In this document: positions 4,764 through 6,002 of the stretch, piece after piece | How positions within the stretch are numbered: the first letter of the stretch is position 1 | How the letters are laid out: every line of letters begins with the position of its first letter | Assembly (NCBI GenBank): GCA_045224495.1 | Contig: JBGVAK010000001.1 | Location: forward strand, 1-6,002 | Direction of reading: 5' to 3' | Source: RUG472 sp045224495 | GTDB lineage: Bacteria > Bacillota > Clostridia > Christensenellales > CAG-138 | DNA length: 6,002 bases | Program-made: the position numbers and the translations under genes | The notes under the pieces: model-generated | The model's database searches: none | What the model saw: the letters and a program-made list of their open reading frames with translations, nothing else | Told to the model about the DNA's origin: nothing

Positions 4764-6002
4764 AACGATTTTGTATGCTGTTGCTCGCTCTGTTGACACT
4801 GCTCTGCGCCGTCGCCTGTCAGCCCACGCCCCGAGAGGAGTATGTGGTAAACAAGAAGGACAGCGGCGTGGAAGCGAAGCTGGCCGCCGGGGCCGGAGCC
4901 GAGGCGAACATGGAACCCCAAAGGCTGCCGGAGCGCTGGGACGAGGTCTATGAGAGCGACCTCATGACCCTCACCTTCTACGCGCCCATCGTCCAGAAGG
5001 AGGACGGGCTCTATCCCCTGTATCGGACCCGATCGAACCCGCTTACGGAGGCGGAGATGGTGAACTATCTGAACGTCCTTTTCCCGGACCCCGTGGCCGT
5101 GCGGCAGAACCTGCCCACCAAGGCGGACATCCAGCGGGAGATGGAGTGGTATATGCAGGAGGCCCAGGCCAAGCTGGACTGGCAGGACGCGGGCCGGCCC
5201 GACGACGGGGTGGACCGGGATGAGACGCCCCTCTCCCGGGAGGAGGTCAACGAGGAGCTGGCCAACTACCAGGAGCTGATCCAGAAGGCTCCGGAGACCA
5301 ACGAGGAGAGCCCCGCCACAGCCTACCATATCCCCACCGGCCAGGAGGGCATATTGGTCTACCGGACGAAGGCCGGGGACTCCCTGATCGTGAACCCCTC
5401 CTGGGAGGGGAGCCTGTATGCGGGCCTGGGCAGCAGCCACACCCACGTCTACCCGCGATACGAGTATGAATTTGAAAAGCAGTATGACGACGAGGACACC
5501 CTCCCCTACACCCCTGTGACTGCGGACCAAGCGAAGTGCGAGCAGGTGGCCATGGACGCCCTCACCAAGCTGGGCATCGAGGGCATGGTCCTGGTCGAGA
5601 CGGAGGAAGCGAATCTGATGGACGGCCGGATGTGCCTTGCCGGCGGCTACGAGTGCCTGTTCGTCCGGGACTTCGGGGGCTACCCCTACCTTGGCAGCAA
5701 CTTCGAGCCCGCCCAGGGCCTGACCTACGGGAGCGACGACAGCTTCATGGCCAACAAGCACATCCGCGCCGAGGAGCTGCGGCTCTTTGCCGACGAGGAG
5801 GGCGTGGAGCTCATCAGTTTCGACTCTCCCAAGATGATCGCGGGCATCGAAAGCAAGAACGTAGAACTGCTGCCCTTCGAGAAGGCCCAGGAGCGGATCA
5901 AGCAGGGGCTTATTTACGGCCTCACCCGGTGGGCCCAGGACCTGAAGCAGAACGAGCCGGATCTGAAGCTGAACGTGGAGATCTACAGGATCGGCCTCAC
6001 CA
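4760..6002 (+). CDS. Exported lipoprotein, possibly DUF6034-like; 3' end beyond window
   Basis: The frame stays open for 414 codons to the right edge. The start has a lipoprotein signal: MKR, a hydrophobic stretch, then AVAC with the lipidated cysteine at residue 20, followed by a CQPTP linker. The mature part is hydrophilic and strongly acidic, with a helical glutamate-rich stretch (about residues 95-180), then mixed segments containing many aromatic and glycine residues. It should be anchored to the outer face of the membrane. The length and the CQPTP-VVNK beginning remind me of DUF6034 lipoproteins of Oscillospiraceae, a family of unknown function; this is recollection and has not been checked. 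I see no enzyme motif. It has its own upstream region with direct repeats and an inverted repeat, and AAGGAGG ten bases before the ATG. The lipoprotein call is secure, the family tentative. Confidence 0.85.
   Translation, partial: MKRFCMLLLALLTLLCAVACQPTPREEYVVNKKDSGVEAKLAAGAGAEANMEPQRLPERWDEVYESDLMTLTFYAPIVQKEDGLYPLYRTRSNPLTEAEMVNYLNVLFPDPVAVRQNLPTKADIQREMEWYMQEAQAKLDWQDAGRPDDGVDRDETPLSREEVNEELANYQELIQKAPETNEESPATAYHIPTGQEGILVYRTKAGDSLIVNPSWEGSLYAGLGSSHTHVYPRYEYEFEKQYDDEDTLPYTPVTADQAKCEQVAMDALTKLGIEGMVLVETEEANLMDGRMCLAGGYECLFVRDFGGYPYLGSNFEPAQGLTYGSDDSFMANKHIRAEELRLFADEEGVELISFDSPKMIAGIESKNVELLPFEKAQERIKQGLIYGLTRWAQDLKQNEPDLKLNVEIYRIGLT

Noticed and set aside
4685..5761. 358-residue minus-strand open frame opposite the lipoprotein gene
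   Set aside because: Rich in V/L/G/H as expected from reading GC-rich codons backward; the plus-strand frame has a lipobox, a strong ribosome site and sensible amino-acid composition.

Overview
The window looks like chromosome from a high-GC, endospore-forming member of the Clostridia, most plausibly Oscillospiraceae-like. I infer this from a SpoIIE gene (endospore-forming Firmicutes), strong GGAGG-type ribosome binding sites, strong G/C preference at third codon positions, an exported leucine-rich-repeat protein of a type common in gut Clostridia, and a lipoprotein resembling a family I associate with Oscillospiraceae. I see no rRNA, tRNA, CRISPR array, insertion sequence or phage gene.

Layout. 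Positions 1-1725 (minus strand) hold the first 575 codons of spoIIE, the membrane-bound sporulation phosphatase; the gene runs off the left edge just after the first catalytic SDGMGSG motif. A divergent intergenic region of about 240 bp follows. It contains a candidate spoIIE promoter with a Spo0A-box-like dyad, an imperfect 17-bp palindrome, and a good sigma-A-type promoter reading rightward. From this promoter runs a tight three-gene cluster: a thymidylate-kinase-like P-loop kinase (1964-2632), a secreted leucine-rich-repeat protein starting with GTG (2651-3787), and a cytoplasmic alpha/beta serine hydrolase (3822-4637). Gaps are 18 and 34 bp, so they are probably cotranscribed. A 122-bp spacer follows, and then a lipoprotein gene (4760 to the right edge, incomplete).

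The most unusual part is the 122-bp spacer before the lipoprotein gene. It carries four octamers (three exactly TTACAACT, one TTACGACT) spaced exactly 11 bp apart, the signature of a site for an OmpR/PhoB-type response regulator. It also carries an 11-bp perfect inverted repeat that brackets the Shine-Dalgarno sequence and takes in the ATG. Together they suggest that the lipoprotein is a separately and tightly regulated unit and not just the tail of the upstream operon.

Functionally, the kinase would supply dTDP, or handle another nucleotide. The LRR protein and the lipoprotein are predicted to act outside the membrane, and the hydrolase inside the cell. No pathway obviously connects them. 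Long open frames opposite these genes are side effects of high GC and are left out.
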